A DNA stretch of 64,000 nucleotides, from contig NW_004454229.1 in the NCBI RefSeq assembly GCF_000283155.1, forward strand, positions 10,586,695 through 10,650,694, read 5' to 3'. How positions within the stretch are numbered: the stretch's first letter is position 1; every line of letters starts with the position of its first letter. Shown here piece by piece: positions 1-10,259 of the stretch. A program made the translations under genes and the position numbers. The notes under the pieces are model-generated. The model saw only the letters and a program-made list of their open reading frames with translations. It was not told where the DNA came from and did not search any database. This DNA comes from Ceratotherium simum simum (lineage: Eukaryota; Chordata; Mammalia; Perissodactyla; Rhinocerotidae).

Positions 1-119
1 GGCCATGCTGAGGCCGCGTCCCACATACAGCAACTAGAAGGATGTGCAGCTATGACATACAACTATCTACTGGGGCTTTGGGGGAAAAAAATAAATAAAT
101 AAAAGGTTAAAAAAAAAAA
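1..119 (+). repeat. ERE SINE, 3' part, cut by the window start
   Basis: The first bases (CATGCTGAGGCCGCGTCCCACAT, split here only by the edge) are the ERE body, followed by the variant tail with CAACTATCTACTGGGGCTTTGGGG and an A-rich end with AAATAAATAAATAAA. ERE is a tRNA-Ser-derived SINE confined to perissodactyls. Confidence 0.85.
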
Positions 120-545
120 GTAAATGGAAATGAATTGTGTAATATGCATTATTACTAATGAAAGTTATATAAAATAGCAGTGCATTTTCATTGTTTTATT
201 ATTACGAACAAAAAAATTTTATAAGTGCTTTTGTGGAGTCATTCCTATCTTATTTACCCTTATTTACTCATTAGGACTTAAGTTCTTCAACTACAAATAC
301 TCTTCCAGGGAGGGGTGGTACATTTAGGTTTGAAAGAGAATTTTGGACCTCTTTAACACTCCCTACGTTCTGTCTTATGCAATACTTAGCATACTTCATC
401 AAATCTAGACTTCATCATAACGGATAGTCAGTTATTCCATTATTTTATGTGCCATTAAGAAAGAAAAAGCACTGCCAATTACATTTTAACATTCGTCAAT
501 TGTAAGATGCATCCTGATTTCAGAGATTTGAGAAAATATGCAACT
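120..545. other. AT-rich sequence, nothing assigned
   Basis: Single-copy-looking, AT-rich. I recognise no repeat family, RNA or coding signal. Confidence 0.4.
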
Positions 546-560
546 TAAAATTGATGCCTG

Positions 561-817
561 GGGCCGGCCCAGTGGCTTAGCTTTTAAGTGCGCGTGCCCC
601 ATTTCGGTGGCCCAGGGTTTGCAGGTTCGGATCCCGGGTGCGCACCACGTGTCAAGCCATGCTGTGGCGGCGTCCCACATAAAGTAGAGGAAGATGGGCA
701 GGGATGTTAGCCCAGGGCCAATCTTCCTCAGCAAAAAAAAAAAAAAAAGAAGAAGAGGAGGATTGGCATCGGATGTTAGCTCAGGGCTGATCTTCCTCAC
801 CAAAAAAAAAAAGAAAG
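561..817 (+). repeat. ERE SINE, full length, 15-bp target duplication
   Basis: Starts GGGCCGGCCCAGTGGCTTAG and runs through the tRNA-like head (GGTTCGGATCCCGGG) to a duplicated GATGTTAGC..CAGGGC..TCTTCCTCA unit and an A-rich tail. The 15-mer TAAAATTGATGCCTG flanks it perfectly at 546-560 and 818-832, showing L1-driven insertion. Confidence 0.95.
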
Positions 818-832
818 TAAAATTGATGCCTG

Positions 833-2170
833 CAATTTCATCTCCCCCACCTGATTGTGAGCTCTGGGCGTAGGAATTCGACTTGTTCAACTTTCACTCT
901 TTCTAATGCTTCGTTCAATTCCTGGAACATGTATGATTGATAAGCATACAACAAATGTTTGTTGAATTAAACTGAGCAGATCTCTATCTATCTTAACCAC
1001 TTTGATGTAGCTTTTAATATCCTACCTCAGACAGGACATTTCATAGGAAGAGAATTTCATCACCCATCTCAGAACCCTGCATAGTATAACGACACAGACT
1101 TCTATTCAGCATCAACAAAAATATCATATTACCATCTTTTTGTTTATATTGATTCCAGAACTTAAAGTGTGTGAAGATTTCCCACAATGTGTTGTATGTA
1201 TGTTTGTCTCCATGCCATGGATCATATTCTCTAACACTTATAAGAAAACCAAGGACCTCTTTTAAAAAAATCATTGTTTAGGTGAACATGGTAATAAAAA
1301 TAATTTTGAAATTACATATATTGTGTTAATTATTCACATGTGAGAGTCTGTTTGGAAGGCCACACGCTGCCTCTAACTCTTCTCACCCTTTGAAAGGATT
1401 TACTTTGAAAGAAAAAATTGGACATCAAGGAATTATTCACATACGTTTTCTATGGTTTTCATTTTAGACGGGAAGGGATTTTTCAAGGTTTTCCACGCTT
1501 TTATTTGATTTAATTTCATGCTCACTGAAGCCCGTTTCCATCACAGTCACCGGCGCCTTGAACTTGCTGTGATTTTCCTCCGTTAAGCAGCCCAGATGAT
1601 ATTCAGTAAGATTCTTGGCCTCTAAGCCCCATGTCTTGGAAACAGACCTCACTGCATTAGTGTAGATTCCAGGGCATTCTTCTGACTGATCTGCCTAAGC
1701 CTTTGAAAATATATTATGACCACGAGGATTTTTCAGCCTTAGTGTGGACCTGGCACGAAAGGAGCCGGGAACCTCGGAAGGCTCCGACGCCTGGGGCACA
1801 GAGGTTACGCCTCATTGGCCCCAGAGCAGCGGCTCCTTCCCCCTTCCCTTGTGGTCTACATCTTTCCCTCCTGGCCTGAGGCCTAGGCTGCTTGGGCCTT
1901 CAGAAGGCAACACACAGTCACCCGAGGTGCTTCCCAGGAGAGTACAGACAGATGTACCCCGACTCTCATACTCCCGCTGAGGGATTCTGTCTTCATTTCT
2001 ATTTGTCCGCTCTCGGCCACCCTGTCCTAACTTAAGAGCTTTGGTGGATTCTCTGAATGGAAAAGGTGAGGTTTGCGGGAGTGAGTGGTGAATGGTGGGG
2101 TAGAAAGTGACCGAGAGGGGATGCTGGCTTTGTGTTTCCCAGCAGGTGCATTGGGAAGGTGCTTGTTCTC
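833..2170. other. Mostly unassigned; possible L2 end near 903-968
   Basis: A short stretch at 903-968 (GGAACATG...ACAAATGTTTGTTGAATT) resembles the L2 3' end. I recognise nothing in the rest; short open frames here lack any known domain. Confidence 0.35.
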
Positions 2171-2174
2171 ACTG

Positions 2175-2330
2175 GTCTCGGCTTCACTGTCTGTAATGGT
2201 GGGTAAGGATCCCACCCTCAGAGGGCTGTTGGAAGGATGAAATGATGGGAAACAAAATGAAGTAAAGAGAATGGAAGAGGGGAGGCCTAGCCCAGAGTCT
2301 GGCCATGGTAGGCGCTTTACGAACATTCCC
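2175..2330 (+). repeat. MIR SINE
   Basis: CTTCACTGTCTGTAATGG, GAGGGCTGTTGGAAGGATGAAATGA and CATGGTAGGCGCTTTACGAAC follow the MIR consensus order (TTCCTCATCTGTAAAATGG, GGTTGTTGTGAGGATTAAATGA, CACATAGTAGGCGCTCAATAA). Confidence 0.65.
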
Positions 2331-3200
2331 GCCTCGGGCAGCAGCTGCTCTTGGCTCCGCGGCACTCCATGCATACTGCGCCTGGTTTGGACATCTGCCA
2401 TAGGTCTGTGTTCACAACAGCCCCTCTTCGAACGGGCACCAGCCTGCCTGTGAGGTGTGGCTAAGAAGACCCCCGGGGACTGGCCTTTGCTGCCCGCCCA
2501 GGGAGGAGAGCTCTGTGATTTCTGTCCTCATGGCCCTTGGTTGTCAGCTGAAGCCTGAGATGAACATCACGGTCTTGTCTCTCACTTTGTATCTGAGATC
2601 ATGTGGCCCTGCCCACATCCTCCTGCTAAAAGAGGAGGCTGGAGACTCTAAAGCTGCAGAATGATTAAAAAAAAAAAAAAATCCTGATGTCTAGTCACTT
2701 CCCTTCAGGCTGTGTAAGCAGGAAGGTTTAAGATCACACAAGAGTGATTTAAAGGAAAAAACACACTCGTTCCTGTTCCCGGCAAACACAAGCAGCAACT
2801 GCTTTGCTGGTTTGCTTTTCTTAAACGATCTTTACTTACAGAAGGAGCCATTACCCAGAGAGAGTATCTGTGTCAGGAATCTGCTGGCGGGAAGGTGGCT
2901 CACAGCAGCTCTGGAGTTCAAACAGCCAGAGCACTGATGCCTGCTCTGCTGTGCGTGTGCCTGTGGAGAGAGACCCAGGCTTTCCATGGGCTTTTTGCTG
3001 CATCTCCCTGCTCCATCAAGGACTTGGAGGGAAGAAATCCCTGCCTGCGTTTTGTTCCTTCCCTTCAGACAATATATCCCAGCAGAAGGGTAGGGTCTCT
3101 GCTCATTACCCGTTGTCTTCTCTCTTTCTCCTTAGCTTTCTCTCCCCCTTCTCTGTCTTTCTCCTGCCTCTCTTGTTTCTTTGGTAAAATCTGAAGCAAA
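2331..3200. other. Nothing assigned
   Basis: No repeat family recognised. Open frames up to 105 codons overlap on several frames without domain signals. Confidence 0.35.
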
Positions 3201-3204
3201 GTGT

Positions 3205-3535
3205 CAACTCAGAGGGCATAGCCTTGTCTTCATCTCTTACGAACTATGTGACCTGGAGCAAGTCACTCAGCATCTTTGAATCTCTTTTTTTACATCTTGA
3301 AAATGGGGGAACCACATTTTTCACTTATCCAAGCACTTTTTAATTCATTTATTAATCAGATATCTATCAGGCCTTGGACTGAAGACACTGGGGATATGGA
3401 TACAAAGATGATTACAATATGGTCCCTACCCGCTGATCACAGCAGAGTGGAGAATACTTAACTCATGGTGTTGTTTCAAGAATTAAATAAAATAATACAG
3501 TTAAAATATTTTGTGAACTTAAGAGTACATTACGA
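3205..3535 (+). repeat. MIR SINE split by an L2 fragment
   Basis: The MIR core is at 3205-3310 (ACTATGTGACCTGGAGCAAG..ATCTTGAAAATGGGG) and the MIR end appears at 3460-3535 (GGTGTTGTTTCAAGAATTAAATAAAATAAT). Between them 3330-3440 reads like an L2 3' end in reverse orientation (TTCATTTATTAATC..CACTGGGGATATGGATACAAAGATG). Confidence 0.6.
3330..3440 (-). repeat. L2 LINE 3' fragment inside a MIR
   Basis: Reverse complement of the L2 end: CACTGGGGATATGGATACAAAGATG followed by GGTCCCTACCC. It separates two parts of one MIR. Confidence 0.55.
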
Positions 3536-3539
3536 AAAG

Positions 3540-4100
3540 TAAGGTATTGACACTTCCGACTTCCTTTTAGTAACTTCGGAAAGGCTTAATTTCTGCCATC
3601 AAAGTATCTCCCTTGGGCTGACATCGACTTGCAGATGGCAAGATGAAGTCTTGCTGGAATCGTGAGATGAACGCCACATGGCCATTGTCTTACGTACGAA
3701 AGACATTTGGCTTCTCCTGCAGAGACCTAAAGTAAAATGGTGTAAACACGGTAGAATTAATTGCCTTTTTTTCTCATGGAACAAGCCATATGTTGGCAAA
3801 CCAAGGCTGGTGTGGCAGCTCCTCCCTGGGTCACGCAGTGGCTTTCTAAGGCAATGCTTTCCTTGGGATGGTCCAAGATGGCAATGTCCAAGATGGCGCC
3901 CACTTACAGCTGAAAGTCAGCCAGCAAGCCAGAGGTCCAGGGGAAGTGGAGGGCACGCCCCTTCCCTTTGAGAAGTTGCCCACCTCCTCTGCTTAAGTCC
4001 CATGAGCCAAAATTTAGAATTAGGTGACTCCACCTACCTTCCGAGGAGTCTGGGAAATGAAATCTTTATCCTGGGCATCTGTCACCCCATGTCCAATCTG
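3540..4100. other. Nothing assigned
   Basis: No repeat recognised, apart from a local near-duplicate of TCCAAGATGGC at about 3870-3897. Confidence 0.35.
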
Positions 4101-4104
4101 TCAA

Positions 4105-5060
4105 ATGTGTCCAGAATCCAGCCCCTTCTCCCCATTTCACTGCCTTTACCATCACTCTCCTTCCAATGACCGCGATAGCCACCTAAACGGGTTCGCTGCT
4201 TCTACCCTTGCCCTCCCCTGAAGTCTTCACTCAACACACAATGATTCTTTTAGAAGTCAGATTTTTGACTCCTCCACTCAAAACCCTCCAATGGCCTGTG
4301 AGGTTCTCCAGGATAGGACTCCTGCACCCTGCGCCCTCTTCCCCTCCTCCCTTGCCCACTCCAGCCACACTTGCTGGTCCTGAGGATGGTAGACTCACTC
4401 TTGTGTGGGCTTTTTTACTGGCTGCTCCCTCAGCCTGGAAGGCCCTCCAGCTCAGCTATTCACATGGCTCACTCCCTTACCTCCTTCAGATCTTTGCTTA
4501 AATGTCACCTTCTTATAGAGGTCTATTATGACTATCTGATTTTAAATTGCAAGCCCCATTCCCTCCCTCTGCACTGCCAATCTGCCTTATCTTGTTCTAT
4601 ATTTTTCACATTAAGTACATTTTCTGATATATGATATACTTTACTCATTTACTATCTTTGCTGTTCTTTGTGTATCTTCCTTTGCTAGAATGACAGCCCC
4701 ACGAAGGCAAGGATTTTTATCTTTTTTTTTTTGGTGAGAAAGATTAGCCCTGAGCTAACATCTGTTGCCAATCCTCCTCTTTTTGCCGAGGAAGATCGGA
4801 CCTAGGCTAACATCTGTATCCAACTTCCTCTACTTTATATGTAGGACGCCTGCCACAGCATGGCTTGACAAGCGGTGCATAGGTCTGCGCCTGGGATCCG
4901 AACCTGCAAACCCCGAGCCAACGAAGCAGAGTGAGCAAACTTAACTGCTATGCCACCGGGCCGGCCCCTTTATCTCTTTTTCTTAACTGATACATGCCAG
5001 CACCTAGAACAGTGCCTGGTACCTAATAGACACTCAATAAATATTTGTTGAATACAAGAT
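4105..5060 (+). repeat. L2 LINE, 3' part, interrupted by an ERE
   Basis: Follows L2 through GATAGCCACCTAAACGGGTT, CACTCAAAACCCTCCAATGG, CACATGGCTCACTCCCTTAC and TCTTTGCTTAAATGTCACC to the end motif AGCACCTAGAACAGTGCCTGG..CAATAAATATTTGTTGAAT. The copy is split at 4722-4968 by an ERE; L2 words resume at once on the other side. Confidence 0.9.
4722..4968 (-). repeat. ERE SINE inserted in an L2
   Basis: Reverse orientation: T-rich start, GAAAGATTAGCCCTGAGC, AAGCGGTGCATAGGTCTGCG, ending ACCGGGCCGGCCCC. It breaks the L2 between AGGATTTTTATC and TATCTCTTTTTC, and these flanks look like an imperfect target duplication. Confidence 0.92.
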
Positions 5061-5290
5061 TGAATGAAGAGATGGAGTCAAATTCAGTTCTGATGACATT
5101 GTTGGAGTTCTGGATCCATTGTGCCTGAAGCAAGACCAATTCAAGACTTTTCAGTTCCACAGGTCAATACTTTTCTTTTTGTTCATTTAGGAAAAACTAA
5201 ATCATTGTTCATTAAACTAAATCAATTCTAATTGGGTTATTGTTATTTGCAAGAAAAAGCCCTGGCCTCCACAGAGAGTTAATATAGATT
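5060..5290. other. Nothing assigned between two L2 copies
   Basis: About 230 bp with no family recognised. Confidence 0.35.
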
Positions 5291-5682
5291 GGGAAATCAT
5301 GGAAGCCGTTTCTGAGGAAGTGACATTTAAGCTGTTTCTTGAAGGATGAATAGAAACTGGCCAAACCAAGAGCAGGGAAGGGAATGGGCAGTGCAGAGAG
5401 AATACTCCAGGATGGTAGGTGATGGGAGTCCTGAGGCAGGCAGGAATTGAAAGCTATCTGTTGAGACTGAAATATGATGAATGAGGCGGACAACGGTGTG
5501 AGATGAAGCCGAGAAGTAGGCTGAGGCCAAATCATAGGGAACCTTGGAAACGTCAGGGAGGATTTTTAATGCTATTCTGAGGGCAACGGAGAGCCATTTA
5601 TGGATTTTAAGCAGGAAAGTGACATGATCTAGCATATTTTTCTAAAAGATCGCTTTGGGTATTGGATGGTTAATGGATTGCA

Positions 5683-5723
<41 letters not shown>

Positions 5724-6110
5724 GGGGGGAGTGTTGTGAAAGTGGGGGAGATCAGGGATCCAGATGGGAAATGATAGTTGTTTGGACCTGAGTAGTGGCA
5801 ACAGAGAGAAGTAGATGAAATTGAGAGATATTTTGGAGGTATAATCAACAGGATTTGGTGACAGATTGGCTGTGGGGGTGAGGAAGAGGGAGGCAACAAG
5901 AATAACTCCTAAGTTTTTGGCTTGAGCAATGTGAGGGATGTAGGTGCTGTTGCTGAGATGTGGAAGACAGGAGCAGGAGCAGATGAGGGAGAAGCCTGTG
6001 GTCAGAGGCAGCTTCGCCTGATGCAAGATGCTTCTGGGCTGAGTCCTGGCGACATTGATTCTGCCATAGTTAGGCACTGATATATGTTGAATATGTTGGA
6101 CAAGCAATTT
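5290..6110 (-). repeat. L2 LINE with reverse-transcriptase relic
   Basis: Read on the minus strand this is the C-terminal part of the L2 polyprotein and its 3' region. Recognisable words in the broken translation are AQAKNLGVILVASLFLTPT, DYTSKISLNF and DHVTFLLKIHKWLSVALRI, all close to the L2 consensus. Frames shift between them, so it is dead. A (TG)n tract sits inside it. Confidence 0.88.
5686..5720 (+). repeat. (TG)n microsatellite
   Basis: Pure TG over 35 bp (17 to 18 units) followed by TTTGGGGGGAG. It lies inside the L2 copy and is likely length-variable. Confidence 0.97.
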
Positions 6111-6575
6111 ATTGAAGCACATCAAAATTCCTTTTCTGTGAGGACAGCACTGCATTTGCTTTATTTTTCTCTGCAGATAACGTGATTGTAGTAAATGCCC
6201 TCAAAGCGAGAACACGGTCTGAGCCAAGAGCTGTGCCATGTTGGGATCGTGGTGTTGAGGGCAGCAATTGCCTCTGAAGGTGTATTCAAGGAATAGTCAG
6301 AGTACCCCTTGCTGGGGAGGTTGAAGAAGGCCTCCAGCATCACACAGGGAATTGGACTAGATGATCTTTGTGGTCCTTCCAACCCTGGGATTCTGTGATT
6401 CGATGGGTCAGTCATTGAGGAGGATAACAGAAAGCAAATGCTGGAAAGGGTGAAGGAGGCCCCTGGGAGGAAAGAAGTTACTGAGTGGTCTCTAAGAATT
6501 CATCTTTGTCCTCAAAGTAAGAAATTTGCTCCCACAGGCAGTAATACACAAATGACGGTTAAAATTTTGCAGTGG
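6110..6575. other. Mostly unassigned; MIR-like tail near 6345-6412
   Basis: GGAATTGGACTAGATGATC..GTCCTTCCAACCCTGGGATTCTGTGATTC resembles the MIR3-type tail (GGACTAGATGATCTCTAAGGTCCCTTCCAGCTCT). Nothing else recognised. Confidence 0.4.
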
Positions 6576-6651
6576 TAGAACATTTTTGGAGTCTAAATTT
6601 AGGGTGAGGGCAATAGAACATTTTTGGAGTCTAAATTTAGGGTGAGGGCAA
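6576..6651 (+). repeat. Perfect 38-bp tandem duplication, two copies
   Basis: The 38-bp unit at 6576-6613, beginning TAGAACATTTTTGGAG and ending GGTGAGGGCAA, is repeated without change at 6614-6651. Identity implies a recent event. Confidence 0.97.
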
Positions 6652-6654
6652 GGG

Positions 6655-6871
6655 TAATGGCCTTTCCTCAGTGCATGCTCCTGGAGAGAGAGAGATCCAC
6701 CTCCCTCTCTTCCTCTTCATATAAAGGCACTAAGCCATCATGAGGGTCCCACCTTCACGACCTAGTGTAAACCTAATCACCTCCCAAAGGGTCCACTCCC
6801 TAATGCCATCACATTAGGGCTAGGGCTGCAACATAGGAATTTGGGGGGGAGACTAACGTTCAGTCCATAAC
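6655..6871 (-). mobile_element. MaLR-type LTR fragment (MST/MLT1-like)
   Basis: On the minus strand it begins TGTTATGGACTGAACG, continues CCCCCCCAAATTCCTATGTTG and GGGAGGTGATTAGG, the 5' part of ERVL-MaLR LTRs. Old non-coding LTR remnant; no internal region seen. Confidence 0.75.
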
Positions 6872-6944
6872 ACTTGCCTTTTGTCTCTTAATATTGTTAG
6901 ACCATTAACATTCGCCCTATTATTTTTTGTTGTTGTTTCCCCAA

Positions 6945-7069
6945 TAAGGGTTTTATTATTTTTTAATGACAATTTTATTTAATGACAACATAATTCACAT
7001 AAAATTCACTCTTTAAAGTGTTTTTACCATAGTCACAAAGTTGTACAACCATCACCAGTGGCTAATTTC
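6945..7069 (-). repeat. Old L1M-type LINE 3' end, first piece
   Basis: ATAATTCACATAAAATTCACTC..TTTACCATAGTCACAAAGTTG..CAACCATCACCA is the reverse complement of an L1ME/L1MC-type end. The element resumes at about 8688-8738 (TTTTAGAACACTTTCTTCACC) and 9776-10250. Confidence 0.75.
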
Positions 7070-8687
7070 ATTTATTTTTATTTATTTATTTAGCTTTAAT
7101 ATCTAATAGAGATTCTTTATTTTTTAATTTTTTTTTTTTTTCAGCTTTATTGAGATATAATTGACATATAACATTGTGTAAGTTTAAGGTGTACATTATG
7201 TTGATTTGATATATTGCAAAACTATTACCACCACAGCTCTAGGTGACACCTCCAACCCATTATATAATTACCATTTCTTTTTTGTGGTGAGAACATTTAA
7301 GATCTGCTTTCTTAGCAACTTTCAAGTATATAATACAGTATTATTAGCTATAGTCACCAAGCTGTACGTTAGATCCCCAGAATTTGTTGATCTTATAATT
7401 GGAAGTTTGTACCCTTTGACCAATATCTCTCCATTTCCACCCAGCCTCTGGTAACCACCACTCTACTCTCTGTTTCTCTGGGTTTGGCTTTTTTAGATTC
7501 CACGTACAAGTGAGATCATACAGTACTTGTCTTTCTTTCTCTGACTTATTTCACTTAGCATAATGCCTTCAAGTTCCATTCCAGTTGTGGCAAATGCCAG
7601 GATTTCCTTCTTTCTCATGGTTAAATAATATTCCATTGTATATATATACCACATCTTCTTTATCCATTCATCCGCCGATGGACATTTAGTTTAAATTTCT
7701 ATATCTTTGCTATGTGAGTAATGCTGCAATGAACATGAGGGTACAGATATCTCTTCAAGATCCTGTTTTTATTTCCTTTGAATAATATATACTCAGAAGT
7801 GGTATTGCTGGATCATCTGGTAGTTCTATTTTTAATTTTTGAGGAACCTCCATATTGTTTTCCATAGTTGCTGCACCAATTTACATTCCCATCAACAGTT
7901 CCCACCCACATCCTCACCAACACTTGTTATCTCTTATCTTTTTGATGACAGCCATTCTAACAGGTGTGAGGTGATATCTCATTGTGGTTTTGATTTGCAT
8001 TTCCTTGATAGTTAATGAGGTCTAGCACCTTTTGGTGTGCCTACTGGCCGTTTGTATGTCTTCTTTGGAAAAATATCTATTCAGTTCTTCTATCCATTTT
8101 TTTGTGTGTAAGAGGAAGATTGGCCCTGAGCTAACATCCGTTGCCAATCCTCTTCAATTTTGTATGTGGGTTGCTGACACAGCATGGCTGACAAGTGGTG
8201 TAGGTCTGCACTTGGGATCTGAACCTGTGAACCCGGGCCGCCGAAGCGGAGTGCATGGAAATTTAACCACTTGGCCACGGGGCTGGGCCCTCTACTCATT
8301 TTTTAATTGTGTTGACTGTCTTCATGCTATTGAGTTGTATGAGTTTTGTATATATTTTGGATATTAACTCCTTATCAATTTGCAAATATTTTCTCCCATT
8401 CCATAGGATGCCGTTTCATTTTGTTGATTGTTTCTTTTGCTGTGTAGAAATTTTTAGTTTGATGTTATCCGGCTTATTTATCTCTGCTTTTGTTGCCTGT
8501 GCTTTTGCTGTCATATCCAGGAAGTCGCTGCCAAGACAAATGTCAAGAAGCTTTTTCCCTATGTTTTCTTCTAGGAATTTTACAGTTTCAGGTCTTATGT
8601 TTAAGTCTTTAATCCATTTTGAGTTAATTTTTGTGAATAGTGTAAGATAGGAGTCCAAATTTACTTAACTCTTCTGCTTGTGGTTAC
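7070..8687 (-). repeat. L1 LINE, 5'-truncated, with ORF2 C-terminal relic
   Basis: A poly-T stretch near 7107-7140 (minus-strand poly(A)) is followed by CAGCTTTATTGAGATATAATTG and the L1MA/MB-type 3' UTR in reverse. At 8416-8658 the minus frame shows the end of L1 ORF2: KINSKWIKDLNIRPETVKFL, EENIGKKLLD and IKLK. Stops and frameshifts elsewhere make it dead. An ERE sits at 8103-8290. Confidence 0.9.
8103..8290 (-). repeat. ERE SINE inserted in L1
   Basis: Shorter ERE form (188 bp) without long T tract: GAGGAAGATTGGCCCTGAGC, CAGCATGGCTGACAAGTGG, ending CACGGGGCTGGGCCC. Flanks TCTATCCATTTTTT (8089-8102) and TCTACTCATTTTTT (8291-8304) are a 12/14 target duplication. Confidence 0.92.
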
Positions 8688-8738
8688 ATCACTATTTAAT
8701 TTTAGAACACTTTCTTCACCTCAAAAAAGAAATCCCAT
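8688..8738 (-). repeat. Old L1M-type LINE, second piece
   Basis: CACTATTTAATTTTAGAACAC..CTCAAAAAAGAAATCCCAT continues the L1ME-type sequence left at about 7069 and continued at 9776 with CACCATACCCATCAGCAGTCC. Confidence 0.65.
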
Positions 8739-8753
8739 GATCATTTCACAATA

Positions 8754-9690
8754 CTGTAGTTCCCCCTTTTCCTTGGAGGCTATGTTCCAAGATCCCCAGT
8801 GGATGCCTGAAACGAAACCCCAGATAGTACTGAACTCTATATATGCTATGTTTTTTCCTATCCATGCATACTTCTGATAAAGTTTGATTTATAAATTAGG
8901 CACAGTAAGAGATTAACAACAGCTAATAATAAAATAGAAAAATTATAACAATATATTGTAATAAAAGTTACTGTAGATCTTAGAAACCTCAGCATATGAT
9001 TTTTTTCTTTCCATATTAAGTCAAGAACTTTCACCTTTTCTCTCTTTTTTTTTTCTCTCTTTTTTTTTTTGGTGAGGAAGATCAGCTCTGAGCTAACATC
9101 CACTGCCAATCCTCCTCCTTTTTTCCCCAAAGCCCCAGTAGATAGTTGTATGTCATAGTTGCACATCCTTCTAGTTGCTGTATGTGGGACGCAGCCTCAG
9201 CATGGCCGGAGAAGCGGTGCGTCGGTGCGCGCCTGGGATCTGAACCCGGGCCACCAGTAGCGGAGCACGCGCACTTAACCGCTAAGCCACGGGCCGGCCC
9301 CTCACCTTTTCTCTTAAAGGAAGCACTTGTTGGCTTCTCTTTGGCACATCTGAATTGCCAGCATCACTACTCTTGTGCTTTGGGGCCGTTATTAAGTAAA
9401 GTAAAGGTCACTTGAACACAAGCACTGCAGTACCACAACAGCCAATCTGATAACCCAGATGGCTGTGAAATGACCAAGGGCGGGTAGCGTATACAATGTG
9501 GATCCACTGAACAATGGGCAGGAGGTAGTAGGTCGGCGTGAGATTTCATTACGCTTCTCAGAACAGCATGCAAGTTAAAACTTATGAATTGTTTATTTCT
9601 TGAATTTTTCATTTAATATTTTCAGACCACAGTTGACTACAGGTAATTGAAATCGCTGAATGGGAAACTGTGGATAAGGGGGGAATACTA
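8754..9690 (+). mobile_element. Tigger-type (Tc1/mariner) non-autonomous DNA transposon
   Basis: Terminal repeats CTGTAGTTCCCCCTTTTCC (left) and, inverted, TAGTATTCCCCCCTTATCC (right), flanked by TA on both sides. Internal words CCCCAGTGGATGCCTGAAAC and TAAATTAGGCACAGTAAGAG are typical of this human and mammalian Tigger group. No transposase frame. An ERE at 9044-9301 splits it. Confidence 0.85.
9044..9301 (-). repeat. ERE SINE inserted in Tigger
   Basis: Reverse orientation with T tract, GGTGAGGAAGATCAGCTCTG, the tail variant AGTAGATAGTTGTATGTCAT, and end CACGGGCCGGCCCC. TCACCTTTTCTCT occurs at 9031-9043 and again at 9302-9314: a 13-bp target duplication. Confidence 0.93.
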
Positions 9691-9775
9691 TATATACAAA
9701 TATAAAATCATTATGTTGTACATCTGAAACTAATACAATGTTATATGTCAGTTATATCTCAAAAAATTTAAAGAA

Positions 9776-10250
9776 AGAAACACCATACCCATCAGCAGTC
9801 CCTCCCCACTTACCCCCTTTGCAGCCTCTGACAGCCACTAATCTACCTGCAGTCTCTATAGATTTGCCTATTCTGGGTATCTCATATACATGAACTCATG
9901 CAGTATGTGTCTTTTGTGATTGACTTCTTTCACTTAGCATAATATTTTCAAAGTTCATCCATACTGCAACACGAATCAGTGCTTTATCACTTTTTATTGC
10001 CAAATAATATTCCATTTTGTTTATTCATTCTTCAGTTGATGAACATTTGGGTTGTTTCTTTTTTTTGAAAAATGAAAAATGCTGCTATGAACATTTGTGT
10101 ACAGATTTCTCCCTATTTTTCTGAACTCTGTGTAAACATATTTTTTCATGGTTGTGTAGTACCTATGGACAACATAAACTAGAGTTTACCTAATGGCTCC
10201 CATATTTTCGGACATTTAAGTTGTTTCCAGTGTTTTTTCTCCCCTATTCT
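9776..10250 (-). repeat. Old L1M-type LINE, third piece
   Basis: CACCATACCCATCAGCAGTCC, ATAGATTTGCCTATTCTGG, TTCACTTAGCATAAT and AATGCTGCTATGAACATTTGTG follow the reverse L1ME consensus. Confidence 0.75.
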
Positions 10251-10259
10251 AAGCATTTA

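Larger units (their letters stand above)
8739..9775 (+). repeat. Short L1 3' tail carrying a Tigger element
   Basis: L1 3' UTR words CATTTCACAATA (left) and ATAAAATCATTATGTTGTACATC..TATGTCAGTTATATCTCAA (right) are separated by a Tigger element. AGAAATCCCAT (8728-8738) and AGAAACACCAT (9776-9786) form a 9/11 target duplication in the older L1. Confidence 0.7.

Noticed and set aside
561..817. Functional tRNA gene in the ERE heads
   Set aside because: ERE is tRNA-derived, but these copies carry the SINE body and A tail, have target duplications, and lack an intact cloverleaf.
5670..6155. 161-codon minus frame as a gene
   Set aside because: It is an L2 reverse-transcriptase relic running into a (TG)n tract translated as THTHTH.
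6576..6651. CRISPR-like repeat
   Set aside because: Only two units with no spacer, in a mammalian genome; a simple tandem duplication.
8416..8658. 80-codon frame as a gene
   Set aside because: It is the C-terminal end of L1 ORF2 in a truncated, broken L1 copy.
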